In this document: positions 31,243-40,360 of the stretch, in pieces
Position numbering within the stretch: the first letter of the stretch is position 1
Layout of the letters: each line of letters opens with the position of its first letter
Assembly (NCBI GenBank): GCA_913009695.1
Contig: CAJVWV010000007.1
Coordinates: forward strand, 1 to 49,721
Length of the DNA stretch: 49,721 nucleotides
DNA from: an uncultured bacterium
Lineage (GTDB): Bacteria > Patescibacteriota > Patescibacteriia > Patescibacteriales > SZUA-104
Direction: 5' to 3'
Notes under the pieces: model-generated
Seen by the model: only the letters and a program-made list of their open reading frames with translations
Told to the model about the DNA's origin: nothing
Databases searched by the model: none
Made by a program: the position numbers and the translations under genes

Positions 31243-32088
31243 ATGAAAAATGAATATTTACCACTATCAAAATCATGGGCAATCCGTATGATATTTCTTG
31301 ACATGATATATGGAAAGTCTACCGGATACAAAGTTATTAACCACTTCAGGAAGCAAAAGAAGAGCGACTTATCTAACGACATAAATGCTGCTATGCGCTG
31401 CGCCGAAAATTATATTTCTGGAGAACATAAATATAACGTAGGTAATGCCGGAATGGTATACCGTTTACTTGTTTATGTTATGTATGGGAAAAAATACAAA
31501 TTGCGCATGGGCGACCAGTTAAGAAAAAGACTTATCAAAAGAAAAGAGCGAGAAACCCTACCGAAAAACTTAACGGCTCTGCCTTTAGAAAAACTCATTA
31601 AACTCGGTACAAGTCAATACGCGAGCGCTTCACTTCTCTTAGGCACTGAACCAGTTCATGATCTTCATCCGAAATGCGATCTAATCATTGAAGCGCGTCA
31701 GGTGTATTTCGCAAATGACGGCGAGTGGATTTCCAGGCATGACGAAGTTATAATCGGTCAATTACGCCACTTCCTTTACGGCGAAAAAATTGAAAATCCT
31801 ATCGGGGAAGATTACTGCTACCTAAGAGCTTTTAATATAATGACTCACGCAGAAGGAAAACGAAGGTTGCCGGAATTAGCCGATCATGAAAGCGATCGCC
31901 TTGCAGTAATGGAAGAGATATGCGAGAAAGGATTTGATAGGTTGGTTAACACCGAGGATGATCATAGAGTGTTTATGGCCGTTGTGCTAAAACAAATATC
32001 TCTCGGACTTCCTATCCGCATAACCCACAAATGGTGCGTCAGAAAATCTTATCCCGCGTTTTTAAAGTGGGTAAAACAAAATTCTTAA
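31243..32088 (+). CDS. Short EPSP-synthase-like protein
   Basis: 281 residues. Several blocks follow the EPSP synthase (AroA/EPT) pattern in order: LPLSKSWAIRMIFL (cf. PxSKSxxxRxxxL, residues 6-19), VGNAGMVYRLL (cf. LGNAGTxxRxL, ~65-75), YKLRMGDQLRKRLIKR (cf. GxxRxxxRP), LGTSQYASASLLLG (cf. SSQxxSALLM, ~122-135). Normal AroA has ~430 residues, so a large C-terminal part is absent. It may be a divergent EPT-fold enzyme on another substrate or a non-catalytic relative. No other shikimate genes are nearby. Terminator follows. Moderate confidence by motif order only. Confidence 0.55.
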   Translation: MKNEYLPLSKSWAIRMIFLDMIYGKSTGYKVINHFRKQKKSDLSNDINAAMRCAENYISGEHKYNVGNAGMVYRLLVYVMYGKKYKLRMGDQLRKRLIKRKERETLPKNLTALPLEKLIKLGTSQYASASLLLGTEPVHDLHPKCDLIIEARQVYFANDGEWISRHDEVIIGQLRHFLYGEKIENPIGEDYCYLRAFNIMTHAEGKRRLPELADHESDRLAVMEEICEKGFDRLVNTEDDHRVFMAVVLKQISLGLPIRITHKWCVRKSYPAFLKWVKQNS

Positions 32089-32114
32089 AATAAAAAGTAC
32101 TTTTTTAATTCTCA

Positions 32115-32146
32115 TAGCCCAGCCATGAATGGCAGGGCTATTTTTA
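32115..32146 (+). terminator. Terminator of the EPSP-like gene
   Basis: TAGCCC/GGGCTA with inner CCAT/ATGG and TTTTT tail. It shares CCATGAATGGC with the hairpin near 31000, upstream of the gene. Confidence 0.8.
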
Positions 32147-32156
32147 TTTTAAGCAA

Positions 32157-32456
32157 ATTTTCCCTCACCCCCAACCCCTCTCCCATCCCGCCCTAACCGG
32201 GACGGAATGGGAGATGGGAGATACTTTAAAACCTTTATTTTATTTACAACACCTCTTTGTTTTATAAAATAAACATTTTTCGTGAAAAAAGAAACATGGG
32301 TTGACTTTAATCTATCTGTTTTATCACAGCTCCCTCTCCCGCTCCGCAGGAGTGGGAGAGGGTCGGGGTGAGGGCAGGGCAAAAAAAGAATTACGTAATT
32401 AATTACGTAATTCTTTTTTATCAATATTGTTAATTCGTAATTAGTAATTGTTAATT
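32157..32456. repeat. Dispersed CCCTCTCCC/GGGAGAGGG repeats
   Basis: Two copies (about 32162-32220 and 32330-32380) of CCCTCACCCC...CTCTCCC...GGGAGAGGG type repeats, related to 25454-25668, plus ATTACGTAATTAATTACGTAAT (palindromic, in two overlapping halves) near 32391-32412. No gene. Confidence 0.75.
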
Positions 32457-32459
32457 GAC

Positions 32460-33269
32460 TCAACCTTTCGCCACCACCAGCCCCCAAACCTCACCCGCCC
32501 CGTTTTCTTTTAAAACTTTCGCGCATTCATTCAATGTACTTCCGGTTGTTACTACGTCGTCCACTAAAATAATATTTCTTTTGTTCAAGCGATCGCCTTG
32601 CCAGCCAAAACAATTTTTAATATTATTTTTTCTTTCCTCTTCCCCCAATTTAGCCTGCGCTTTTTTATGCTTTATTCTTATTAATTTTTCCGTACTCATA
32701 TCTATATCAAAATAATTTTTTAATTCACGGGCAATTATTTCAGCCTGATTAAAACCTCTCCATCGTTTTCGTTTTTTATGCAGCGGTACGGGAATAATTA
32801 AACTCTCTTTTAAATTTAAAAAAACCTCCGGAGACCCTTTAATTTTCTCTAATCTTCGCCAAATTTTACCATTTTCTAAATCCCTATTTACCAGCCTATT
32901 TTTATTAATTAGATCCCGTAAGAATAAAGATAAAAATCGTCCGAGCGTTCCGGACAGTTCACGCATAAAACGATATTTTAAACTTTTTATTAGCTCGGCA
33001 ATTAATTTATCTTCATAATCTCCGGCTATCCATACTCCGTCTAAAAAATAATCCTCCTTACAATCTTCGCAAAATTCGCCAAAATTATTTTCCTTTTTAC
33101 AATGTAAGCAATATTGACTATCTTTAAGTTGAATTTTTTTAAAACAATCATGGCAAAACCACATTCCCTCCTTGTTACAACCTAAACATTCAACCGGAAA
33201 AATTAAGTCTAAAAAAAGCGCCTTTAACTTTTCGGCACTTTTAACTATCGTCCTTTTATTTAAAAACAT
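32460..33269 (-). CDS. comFC: ComF family phosphoribosyltransferase-like protein
   Basis: 269 residues. N-terminal zinc ribbon with four Cys pairs (CLGC, FCHDC, CLHC, FCEDC) and a C-terminal type I PRTase domain: LIIPVPLHKKRKRWRGFNQAE and IILVDDVVTTGSTLNE (PRPP loop). ComFC acts in natural transformation and is found with DprA-type systems. Last gene downstream of the VirB4 cluster. Stop lies at the edge of a dispersed repeat region. Confidence 0.92.
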   Translation of the reverse strand: MFLNKRTIVKSAEKLKALFLDLIFPVECLGCNKEGMWFCHDCFKKIQLKDSQYCLHCKKENNFGEFCEDCKEDYFLDGVWIAGDYEDKLIAELIKSLKYRFMRELSGTLGRFLSLFLRDLINKNRLVNRDLENGKIWRRLEKIKGSPEVFLNLKESLIIPVPLHKKRKRWRGFNQAEIIARELKNYFDIDMSTEKLIRIKHKKAQAKLGEEERKNNIKNCFGWQGDRLNKRNIILVDDVVTTGSTLNECAKVLKENGAGEVWGLVVAKG

Positions 33270-33308
33270 AAAGTTTAAGTAAAAAATTATTACTTATTAC
33301 TTAAAACT

Positions 33309-33926
33309 TCATTCCGTGTCCTGCCAATATGCGCTATCAACTTTCCAGACTCCGCTTTCTTTTATAAATTTAATCGTAATATCTTGGCTGTAGCTTACAG
33401 CGTTGCTCATTGAACCTGTAGACATGCGCCTTTGAGTACTTACTGTAATTTCCGCCTTCCCTAAATCATCATCAAACTGCTTAACTTTTCCTGATACCGC
33501 TTTTGTGGTCATGCCAATATAAATACTGGCATCCGTATTTTTTGCTATTTCATCTTGAATATATTTATCAGCCCACCTTTTCATACTAGAACTCATAAAT
33601 ATCTTTAAATCTTTTATATTGCCATAATTAGATTGATTGGAATAACTTCCGAATCTTTCCGCGAAAGACAAGGCAATTTGCTTTAATTCCCCTTCGGTGA
33701 CTACCCTGCTTAATTGAGGCTGTTCAGTTACGTTAATCACGGCTGTTTGAGGGGTAGTTTGAGCAGGCTGGGCATTTATTGGATCCTCTTGAGTTTGTTC
33801 AATTTCATCTTTTTGAATTAAATTAGCAGAGGGCGCTTCATAAAAAAATATGAAATAAACAATACCAACTAAAGCTATTAAACCGATAATAATTATTATT
33901 AATATTCCTATAATTTTTTTATTCAT
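33309..33926 (-). CDS. Membrane-anchored protein of the VirB4 locus
   Basis: 205 residues. One N-terminal transmembrane helix (IIGILIIIIIGLIALVGIVYFIFF), then a Pro/Gln/Thr-rich linker (~35-75) and a small extracytoplasmic alpha+beta domain ending IKFIKESGVWKVDSAYWQDT, which looks like an NTF2-like or VirB8-like fold. I do not recognise a named family. It lies 40 nt after the VirB4-like ATPase and is likely a periplasmic-side component of the same apparatus. Confidence 0.7.
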   Translation of the reverse strand: MNKKIIGILIIIIIGLIALVGIVYFIFFYEAPSANLIQKDEIEQTQEDPINAQPAQTTPQTAVINVTEQPQLSRVVTEGELKQIALSFAERFGSYSNQSNYGNIKDLKIFMSSSMKRWADKYIQDEIAKNTDASIYIGMTTKAVSGKVKQFDDDLGKAEITVSTQRRMSTGSMSNAVSYSQDITIKFIKESGVWKVDSAYWQDTE

Positions 33927-33965
33927 ATATTTAAAATTACTAGTTACTAGTTGCCAATTATTGAA

Positions 33966-35891
33966 TTATATTTCCATGTCTTCCGTGCCACTATTGTCCG
34001 TTTGTTCTCCTTCTTTCATGCTTTCAGCAAATTCTTTTTTTGCTTCTTCAATTTCCAATAATTGCTTTGGATCTGAGGTAATAATTTGATCTTCGGTATA
34101 GGAAGCAACGACTTTAATAGCCGCGTGCTTGCTGCCGGCGAAAAAGATTCCTTCGCCTACTCCGCATTCTAAAAGTAAATATTTTTCCCCCTCGGTTAAT
34201 ACAAACGTTTTTTGCACTAAATCAATAGAAGCGGGAGATTGCTTTAATAATAGCTGAAGAGACGAGTTTGTAACTATGGCCTGCCCGTACGGAGAGGTTA
34301 AAAAATCATTTACGTCCTGGGTAATGGTGGTAACGCCTAAATAATATTTACGGCAACGTTTAACTAGGGCGAAAATAAATTTCGCGCTGTCTTCATGCTG
34401 CATCATCCACCAAGCCTCGTCAATTACTAATATTCTTTTTTTCATTTCACTGCGCACAACATTCCAAATATGATTAATTACCGTATAAATAGCAATCGGC
34501 CTTAATTCGTCCTCTAGGTCTCGAACAGAAAAACAAACCAACTGATTATCCATTTGAACATTAGTCGGACTATTAAAGAGTCCGGCGAAAGTCCCTTGCG
34601 TATATTTGCGGAGCCTTAAAGCAAGATCGCCCCCCCCTTCAGTACCGTCAAGCACGTCCTGAAGGTCCTCCATAATTGGCGCCTCTATCTTCGATAAATC
34701 ACTGCTTGGCGTAATATCTTTTTTATAATAAGTATCTAATAAAGCTCTATCTATAATTGAATCTTCTTCGCTATTTAAATTTCCCAACATTAAACGAATT
34801 AAACCTTTTGCCGTTATTACCGCGTTTCTAATTATATCTTCCGGCTTTACGTCGCCTCTTATTGAACTTTGAAGATCAAACGGATTAATTTTATTTTCGC
34901 TTGCTAAGGATATGCTAATATATGTTCCTCCAACAGCATCGGACAAATGCTTATATTCGTTTTCCGGATCTATTACGATTACTTCGGCTCCCATCATAAG
35001 AGAACGGACAATTTCCAACTTTATAGCATAACTTTTGCCGGCTCCTGATGTCGCGAAAACAACCGAATTGGCGTTTTGCAAGCTAAAGCGATCAAATAAA
35101 ATTAAGCTATTGTTGTGCCTGTTAATTCCATATAAAATTCCATTGTCAGAAGTTAATTCCGATGAAATAAAAGGAAAAGAGGATGCAACCGGAGAAGAAT
35201 TCATATTAAACACAACATATAATTCATCATTTCCTAACGGCAGGGTAGAATTAAACCCTTGTTCGGCTTGATAAAATACTCTTCTGGAAAAAATGAGTCT
35301 TGAACCGAAAATATTTTCAACTTCATCAGATAGCATATCCAGCTCTTCCATTTTGTCAGTATAGATAGTAACATACAAAGCAAACTGAAAAAACTTTTCT
35401 GTGCCCTGAGTTAGAGCGTCGCGCAGTGCTTCAATGTCGCGCAATGCTGTTTCACGTATTGGATCACGCGCCGCTCCCTTTTCCGCGTCTGATACAATTT
35501 GGGCCTCCAGTACTCCAACTTTCTTTTTAAGCTGCTTTAATATTATGGCGCTTTTAACCGGATAAAAAAACATTGCAATATCAAAGGTGGAATTTAAATT
35601 AATAATCGGCGAAAACCAACCAACGCTAATATAACGCGGATAATTAATAACAAATAAAGTTCGCACAAATTTACTTCCTAATTTTAAATAATTAGGTTTT
35701 GTCTCCATGCTGGCCGGAGCTATAAGATCACTAATTGATACGACTCCGCGGCGATATACTTTTTCCTCGCTAACCACTTCTCTGGCTAATTCAGCGCTAA
35801 CTTCACCCTGTTTTTTCTCTGATTCATTTTCAGAAACACCACCTTCTTTATTTTGTTTTTCTTGTTTTTTAATTTTATTTAAATTAAACAT
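33966..35891 (-). CDS. VirB4-like type IV secretion ATPase (TraG/VirB4 P-loop)
   Basis: 641 residues. N-terminal VirB4 accessory region (to ~270) then AAA+-like motor domain: Walker A FATSGAGKSYAIK (~290), VIDPENEY, Walker B ILVIDEAWWMM (~475), and TITQDVNDFLTS motif. Powers DNA/protein transfer at the membrane. A run of eight G (plus-strand C, 34630-34637) lies in frame in the GGG of a linker (TEGGGDLAL). Upstream genes encode a separate VirB4/TraC N-terminal-type protein and PrgI. Typical of Patescibacteria conjugation/DNA-uptake-like loci. Confidence 0.93.
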   Translation of the reverse strand: MFNLNKIKKQEKQNKEGGVSENESEKKQGEVSAELAREVVSEEKVYRRGVVSISDLIAPASMETKPNYLKLGSKFVRTLFVINYPRYISVGWFSPIINLNSTFDIAMFFYPVKSAIILKQLKKKVGVLEAQIVSDAEKGAARDPIRETALRDIEALRDALTQGTEKFFQFALYVTIYTDKMEELDMLSDEVENIFGSRLIFSRRVFYQAEQGFNSTLPLGNDELYVVFNMNSSPVASSFPFISSELTSDNGILYGINRHNNSLILFDRFSLQNANSVVFATSGAGKSYAIKLEIVRSLMMGAEVIVIDPENEYKHLSDAVGGTYISISLASENKINPFDLQSSIRGDVKPEDIIRNAVITAKGLIRLMLGNLNSEEDSIIDRALLDTYYKKDITPSSDLSKIEAPIMEDLQDVLDGTEGGGDLALRLRKYTQGTFAGLFNSPTNVQMDNQLVCFSVRDLEDELRPIAIYTVINHIWNVVRSEMKKRILVIDEAWWMMQHEDSAKFIFALVKRCRKYYLGVTTITQDVNDFLTSPYGQAIVTNSSLQLLLKQSPASIDLVQKTFVLTEGEKYLLLECGVGEGIFFAGSKHAAIKVVASYTEDQIITSDPKQLLEIEEAKKEFAESMKEGEQTDNSGTEDMEI

Positions 35892-35907
35892 ATTTTGATT
35901 AATAAAA

Positions 35908-36591
35908 TTATTCGGCTACCCTTAATTGTTTTATATCAACTAATTTTTGATTATCCGATGTTTCAGGATTATAAATATTATAAAATAATTCAATTAAACT
36001 TTGGGTGTCTAATTCCGCTGCCGCGATTCCTATGGAAGCTAGTCCGGCAATAACATTGTCCGACCGGCGTTTTAATTCATTCTTGCGCCGATTAAATGCT
36101 TTTTTTTTCATTTTAACTAAAGAAACTGGTTTAAAAATTTCCACCATTGATGAAAAAAAACCTTTGTGTTTATCGGATAAAGGGCTATATGGGACAACTA
36201 CATAAAATCTCTTATTCATGATTTTGCCCAACGAAATAAGTTCATCAACATATTGGATATATTCCGCGGTTTGCATCTTTAATAATTCATTAGTCTGCTC
36301 TTTTTCTTTTTGCTTCAATGTGTTGACATAATTTCCAATATCTAATTCTCGAGACTGAATGACAATCTGTAGAGGAAAATCAATATTATTTAAAAAGCTT
36401 ACGTAAGACGCGATTATCGCGTTTTGCTCATCTTCACTCTTTAAAGCGAAATTAATACTGGAAACCAAAACTACGGAGCGCAAAGAACCGTCTTGCATAA
36501 TTACCGTATTTTCCCTAAACTCAGCAATATCCAAATACTTTTGAGTTGCTGCAGATATTTTATTTTTAGCTAATTTATCAGGTTTAGCCAT
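35908..36591 (-). CDS. TraC/VirB4 N-terminal-like protein
   Basis: 227 residues without a P-loop. RENTVIMQDGSLRSVVLVSSINFALKS is split-family typical: it matches the N-terminal beta-sheet region of VirB4/TraC proteins (…GIIVLKDGSLRAVLEV...). Separated by 16 nt from the ATPase gene, so VirB4 seems to exist here as two polypeptides, or this is an additional TraC-like partner. Start ATG 36591; ten nt after PrgI stop. Confidence 0.8.
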   Translation of the reverse strand: MAKPDKLAKNKISAATQKYLDIAEFRENTVIMQDGSLRSVVLVSSINFALKSEDEQNAIIASYVSFLNNIDFPLQIVIQSRELDIGNYVNTLKQKEKEQTNELLKMQTAEYIQYVDELISLGKIMNKRFYVVVPYSPLSDKHKGFFSSMVEIFKPVSLVKMKKKAFNRRKNELKRRSDNVIAGLASIGIAAAELDTQSLIELFYNIYNPETSDNQKLVDIKQLRVAE

Positions 36592-36600
36592 AAATTAAAT

Positions 36601-37107
36601 TTATTGATTAAATTTTCTTAAATCACCAATTTCTAGTTCCGAATTTTCTTCAATTGTTTTTATTTTAGCGCCATTAATCTCTTTTTCTCCTTTATACACT
36701 CCGCCAGTATCAACTATTAATGACAGCTCAGCTAGCCTGGAGGTTGTATAATGCTTAACGGGACGGCGCAACTTTTCCATCTTCGGCTTAACTTCGCTTC
36801 CGCTATGATCAAAATCAACCATTACCATTGTATTATTCCATACTCGCAAATTTGCCCTCTTTAATGTTTGGGCAAAATTTATAAGAAAAAAATGAAACGG
36901 CCGGCCATTAATTTTAGTAAAGCCAAAAAGACCGATAAAAATAAAAACGAATATTACAACAGTAATAAATAAAGAAAAGTCAAAAAACTTATAAGCTATG
37001 GCGCCAACAATAACTCCAGCTAACATAATTATAAACTGCCTGGTAGTAATTGGCCCAATAATTTTCGCCTCAACATCAATAAATTGTGGTACAGTAAATT
37101 GCTGCAT
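36601..37107 (-). CDS. PrgI family membrane protein
   Basis: 168 residues. FTVPQFIDVEAKIIGPITTRQ start and two adjacent transmembrane helices (FIIMLAGVIVGAIAYKFF and LFITVVIFVFIFIGLF, ~25-62) are the PrgI/VirB3-like signature. It anchors VirB4 in type IV systems of Gram-positives and CPR. First in the tight PrgI/VirB4 order. Cytoplasmic C-terminal ~90 residues are polar. Confidence 0.9.
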   Translation of the reverse strand: MQQFTVPQFIDVEAKIIGPITTRQFIIMLAGVIVGAIAYKFFDFSLFITVVIFVFIFIGLFGFTKINGRPFHFFLINFAQTLKRANLRVWNNTMVMVDFDHSGSEVKPKMEKLRRPVKHYTTSRLAELSLIVDTGGVYKGEKEINGAKIKTIEENSELEIGDLRKFNQ

Positions 37108-37192
37108 AAGTGTTAGTTAACCAGTTGATTAGGGATTAGTTATTCATATTTTTTCCACCCCTCTAGTTATCAAGCAACTAAGTTTTAATCAA

Positions 37193-38692
37193 TTAAAAGC
37201 GTAAGCTTTTATTTAATCTAATAATAGCGTCTATTTCTTGAGCATTTAAATAATCATCGCCAGCCGTCTTCCTTTCTTCTATTATAGCATCAATCGGCTT
37301 TCTTTTGCTAATACTTTCTTCTCCAATCTTTAAATATAATTTATTAAGAGGACTTAAGCGCCAGGCCTTTATGCCTTCTAATTTCTTTCTATATTCATTT
37401 TCAAATAAACTAATTTTTTCTTTTATCTTTTCAACCGCTTTAAACGGATCTTTGTCAAATCTACGAAAATTTATAAGATTCATATGCCTTAATTCGTCAA
37501 TCGGACCCATGGTTTTTGGTTCAAATTTAACATCTTCCATTTTTATCTTTCCACCGGTTTTAGCCATAGGCCTAGCATCAATCATGTTTTTTCTTTCTTT
37601 GTCTGTGGTTTTTGTTTCGTCTTTTTTTTCTAACTCATCGTCTTTTTTCTTTTTAAAGCCATAATTAAATTTATAAAAAACTTTTTTCTTTTCAGGTTTT
37701 TTAAATTCTTCGTATTTAATGTCAAGTTTTTTAGATTTTACTTCTGACTCTTGTTTAAGGGGGGTGGGTGGAGGAGAACCTGTCCTCCGTAGCCCTGCCT
37801 TGCCGACAGGCAGGCTTGGCGGAGGAGGAGCTAACTCATGACCTGTGTCTAATTTATTAATTTCTTTTTTTCTTTTTTCTAAAGAAGATAAATCATAATC
37901 AACGTCTCTCACGCCAATATCTTTCAATTTTTCTATTTTTCCCCTAGGCAACTCTTCTAATTTTTTTAGTGGCTTTTCTTTATCTTCTGGAACAAAAATT
38001 TTAGGAAAAGGTTTAATTTTTATTTTGTCCGCTCCTATGTTGCCGTCTGTAATTTTTAAAACATTTTCCGATGATTTAATATCAAAACCTAAACCGCCGG
38101 AAACAATCGGCTTAGTCAAGGTGTGCTTTGTTTCAAGCCGATCTCTTATGCCACGCAGGTAAGTTTTTAAAATATCTTTAAATCTAATTGATAATAAATT
38201 ACTGCCAAAATTAATTTGTGTCTTCTTTATAATATCATTAAGCCTCTCTTCAATATTATTATTAAAAGATGAGTCTTGAATATAGCCGCCAGCGTTCTCT
38301 GCTAATTTCTGAATTTCTTCCTCGTCTTCTGATGAAAAGAAAAAGTTAGAACTACGCGCCGAAGGCGCATTACTTGTTTTTTCTTTTACTAACTCAATGT
38401 CTTCCAATTTCTGTTCCATTTCTAAATAATCAGCAACACTAACAAAAATTTTTTCTTTTAACTCGTTTGATAATTCTTTGCCTTGACTCTCGTTTAAACT
38501 ATATTCCGCAACAAAAATTTTTTCTAAATCTTTTATGCCAATATCTTTAATGACCACTTTCATCACAATAGCAGCTAAACTCAACCCATATTTTTGTTCT
38601 AATTTTTCAATAATAGACATTACATTTGGAGTCGATATCTTGTCTTTTATCTCTTTGGGCAAATTATTATATTTTTGCAAATAATCAAACAT
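37193..38692 (-). CDS. Large polar protein upstream of PrgI
   Basis: 499 residues, no signal peptide or membrane helix. Lys/Glu-rich with predicted coiled coil segments and a Pro-rich middle (APPPPSLP). I do not recognise a family. Two stretches look like in-frame palindromic repeats: SLPVGKAGLRRTG (DNA TGCCGACAGGCAGG type, ~37775-37830) and NAPSARSSN (DNA GCGCC-GAA-GGCGC, ~38354). Position 85 nt before PrgI suggests a cytoplasmic accessory of the T4SS-like apparatus. Confidence 0.75.
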   Translation of the reverse strand: MFDYLQKYNNLPKEIKDKISTPNVMSIIEKLEQKYGLSLAAIVMKVVIKDIGIKDLEKIFVAEYSLNESQGKELSNELKEKIFVSVADYLEMEQKLEDIELVKEKTSNAPSARSSNFFFSSEDEEEIQKLAENAGGYIQDSSFNNNIEERLNDIIKKTQINFGSNLLSIRFKDILKTYLRGIRDRLETKHTLTKPIVSGGLGFDIKSSENVLKITDGNIGADKIKIKPFPKIFVPEDKEKPLKKLEELPRGKIEKLKDIGVRDVDYDLSSLEKRKKEINKLDTGHELAPPPPSLPVGKAGLRRTGSPPPTPLKQESEVKSKKLDIKYEEFKKPEKKKVFYKFNYGFKKKKDDELEKKDETKTTDKERKNMIDARPMAKTGGKIKMEDVKFEPKTMGPIDELRHMNLINFRRFDKDPFKAVEKIKEKISLFENEYRKKLEGIKAWRLSPLNKLYLKIGEESISKRKPIDAIIEERKTAGDDYLNAQEIDAIIRLNKSLRF

Positions 38693-38701
38693 TTTTACTA
38701 T

Positions 38702-39049
38702 TTAATTACAAATATAAAACAAATCTTTTTTAATCTGATCTTTTAATTCATCTACATTATTAAATTTTCTTATGTCCCGAATTCTTTTTAATATTTTTAT
38801 TATAACATTTTTAGGACAAACTTCAAAATTAAAATCTTTAAGATGCGCCTCAACGGAAACTCCTTCGTTAAATGTTTCTTTGCGCCCGAAATGCAAAAGC
38901 CCCTTGTATGTTTTTTCACCGATTTTGGCCTCAACTAAATAAACCCCGTAATCAATATTAAAATTTACAGGGTCTAAATTTATAGTTGGAAAACCGATTT
39001 TTTTTCCTCTTCCTTTCCCTTTTACGACTTTTGCTTTAAAAGTATGCAT
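38702..39049 (-). CDS. Riboflavin kinase domain, stand-alone
   Basis: 115 residues from ATG 39049 (preceded by GGGGGAGGG). Phosphorylates riboflavin to FMN. KGKGRGKKIGFPTINLD is the ATP/Mg site (GxxxGFPTxN), and VEAHLKDF holds the catalytic Glu. The usual N-terminal FAD synthetase (nucleotidyltransferase) half of bacterial RibF is missing. The five residues before Met come from a repeat, hence the shorter start. Completes the RibE-RibH-kinase set on this strand. Confidence 0.85.
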   Translation of the reverse strand: MHTFKAKVVKGKGRGKKIGFPTINLDPVNFNIDYGVYLVEAKIGEKTYKGLLHFGRKETFNEGVSVEAHLKDFNFEVCPKNVIIKILKRIRDIRKFNNVDELKDQIKKDLFYICN

Positions 39050-39222
39050 ATTACCCTCCCCCAACCCCCTCCTAGTCAGAAGGGGGCTTTCGGGAATTAG
39101 ACGTTTTTATATAAATAAAACATTTTATCTTTCCTGCCAAATTTTCTTATTCCAATTCCCATCCCCTAAATAGGAGTAGCTAGGGAGGTTCTTATCTCAG
39201 TTCCCCTCCTGGCTAGGAAGGG
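39050..39222. repeat. CCCCTCC/GGAGGGG repeat pair between rib genes
   Basis: GTTGGGGG/CCCCCAAC-type copies at 39053-39090 and ...CCCCTCCTGGCTAGGAAGGGCTAGGGGAGG-like hairpins near 39165-39232; the last one forms the C-terminal codons of ribH. Confidence 0.65.
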
Positions 39223-39624
39223 CTAGGGGAGGCAAGCCGCTGCCGCCTTAACCGCTTTTTGAGCGAATATTTTTAAACGAGAGTTGATTTGTTCAGGTAA
39301 AATTTCCGGGCCCAAGATACCAATGCCGACCGGCTTCATATATTTTAATTCAAGCTCAATAATCGCGCCCATAACGACATTCGCCATAACTAAACCATTC
39401 TTTGTTTCACCTCTTTCAATTATTCCCAAAACTGCCGCGCAGTCAATATCTTCACGCGCCAAAAGTCTTTTTAAGGCCAGCGGTTTTTCGTACGAACCTG
39501 GTACCCACACCTCTTCAGTAATGTTTAATCCAAGCTCTTGAGCTGTATTTATAGCTTCTTCCAGCATCTCTTCCACTTGAGCTTTATGAAAAGAGCCAAG
39601 AATAAATCCAATATTTTTTTTCAT
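39223..39624 (-). CDS. ribH: 6,7-dimethyl-8-ribityllumazine synthase (short, archaeal-like)
   Basis: 133 residues; makes the lumazine precursor of riboflavin. VPGSYEKPLALKRLL (VPGxxExPLA), AVLGIIERGETKNG (GxVIRGxTxH region, with the catalytic His replaced by Lys/Asn here) and PVGIGILGPEILPEQINSR. Length and the GITGP-like block resemble archaeal RibH more than E. coli RibH. The altered RGET-KN site is worth noting. The end of the protein runs into a repeat (AACLP). Confidence 0.88.
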   Translation of the reverse strand: MKKNIGFILGSFHKAQVEEMLEEAINTAQELGLNITEEVWVPGSYEKPLALKRLLAREDIDCAAVLGIIERGETKNGLVMANVVMGAIIELELKYMKPVGIGILGPEILPEQINSRLKIFAQKAVKAAAACLP

Positions 39625-39658
39625 AAATTGTTGATAAATACGTATTAATTACAAATAA

Positions 39659-39753
39659 AGAGATTGGATCTCTTTTTTATAAATACTTTCCTTATTAAAA
39701 TATCATTCTTTTAAATTACCATTGAGTTGCCAACAATCAGAGATCCAATCTCT
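39659..39753. repeat. Inverted pair of the pth-type palindrome
   Basis: AGAGATTGGATCTCT (39659-39673) and AGAGATCCAATCTCT (39739-39753), each itself a hairpin and complementary to the other; same sequence as the outer part of the arm in pth. The minus strand has a T-rich stretch, so the first copy may terminate the ribE transcript. Confidence 0.8.
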
Positions 39754-39772
39754 GTCTTGTGGCAGAAAAAAA

Positions 39773-40360
39773 TTATTTAGCCAATAATCGCTCCAAATAC
39801 CTCGCCATCATATCAATCTCCACGTTAGCTAGGTCGCCGATTTTTAATTCCGACAAATTAGTATTCTCCAAAGTATAAGTTATTAGACTAACTTTAAACC
39901 AGTTTAATCCGACCCCAGAAACAGTTAAACTAACTCCGTTAACAGTAATTGATCCTTTATTGGCAATATATTTTATAATTTTCTTAGGAACTTTTATAAT
40001 TATATTTCTATATTTTCCGTCTTTTTTTACTTCTTTTATTTTTCCAACTCCGTCAATATGTCCCATAACAAAATGACCGTTGATTCTACCTCCTAATTTT
40101 AAAGCTAACTCCAAATTAACTGAATCGCATATTTTTGTATTTTTAAATTTCGTCAATTTCAAAGTTTCCGGCATCAGCTCAACTTTAAATTTATCTTTCT
40201 TTTTGTTAATTACAGTTAAACATACACCGTCGCATGAAATGCTGCCGCCAATTTTAACATTTCGCAAAAAACCTTTTGCTTCAATAATAAAATATTTTCC
40301 ATTTTTCTTATTATCAATTTTTTTAATAACTCCCTCTTTCTTGATTATTCCCGTAAACAT
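39773..40360 (-). CDS. ribE: Riboflavin synthase alpha chain
   Basis: 195 residues from ATG 40360 (family start MFTGIIKKEG; an in-frame ATG lies 21 nt upstream). Two homologous lumazine-binding halves: GVCLTVINKK with HFVMGHIDG and GVSLTVSGVG with MARYLERL at the end. Converts two lumazines to riboflavin plus the pyrimidine. Downstream lie ribH and the kinase. No GTP cyclohydrolase or deaminase gene in this window, so the early pathway must be elsewhere or absent. I saw no FMN riboswitch consensus upstream. Confidence 0.93.
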   Translation of the reverse strand: MFTGIIKKEGVIKKIDNKKNGKYFIIEAKGFLRNVKIGGSISCDGVCLTVINKKKDKFKVELMPETLKLTKFKNTKICDSVNLELALKLGGRINGHFVMGHIDGVGKIKEVKKDGKYRNIIIKVPKKIIKYIANKGSITVNGVSLTVSGVGLNWFKVSLITYTLENTNLSELKIGDLANVEIDMMARYLERLLAK

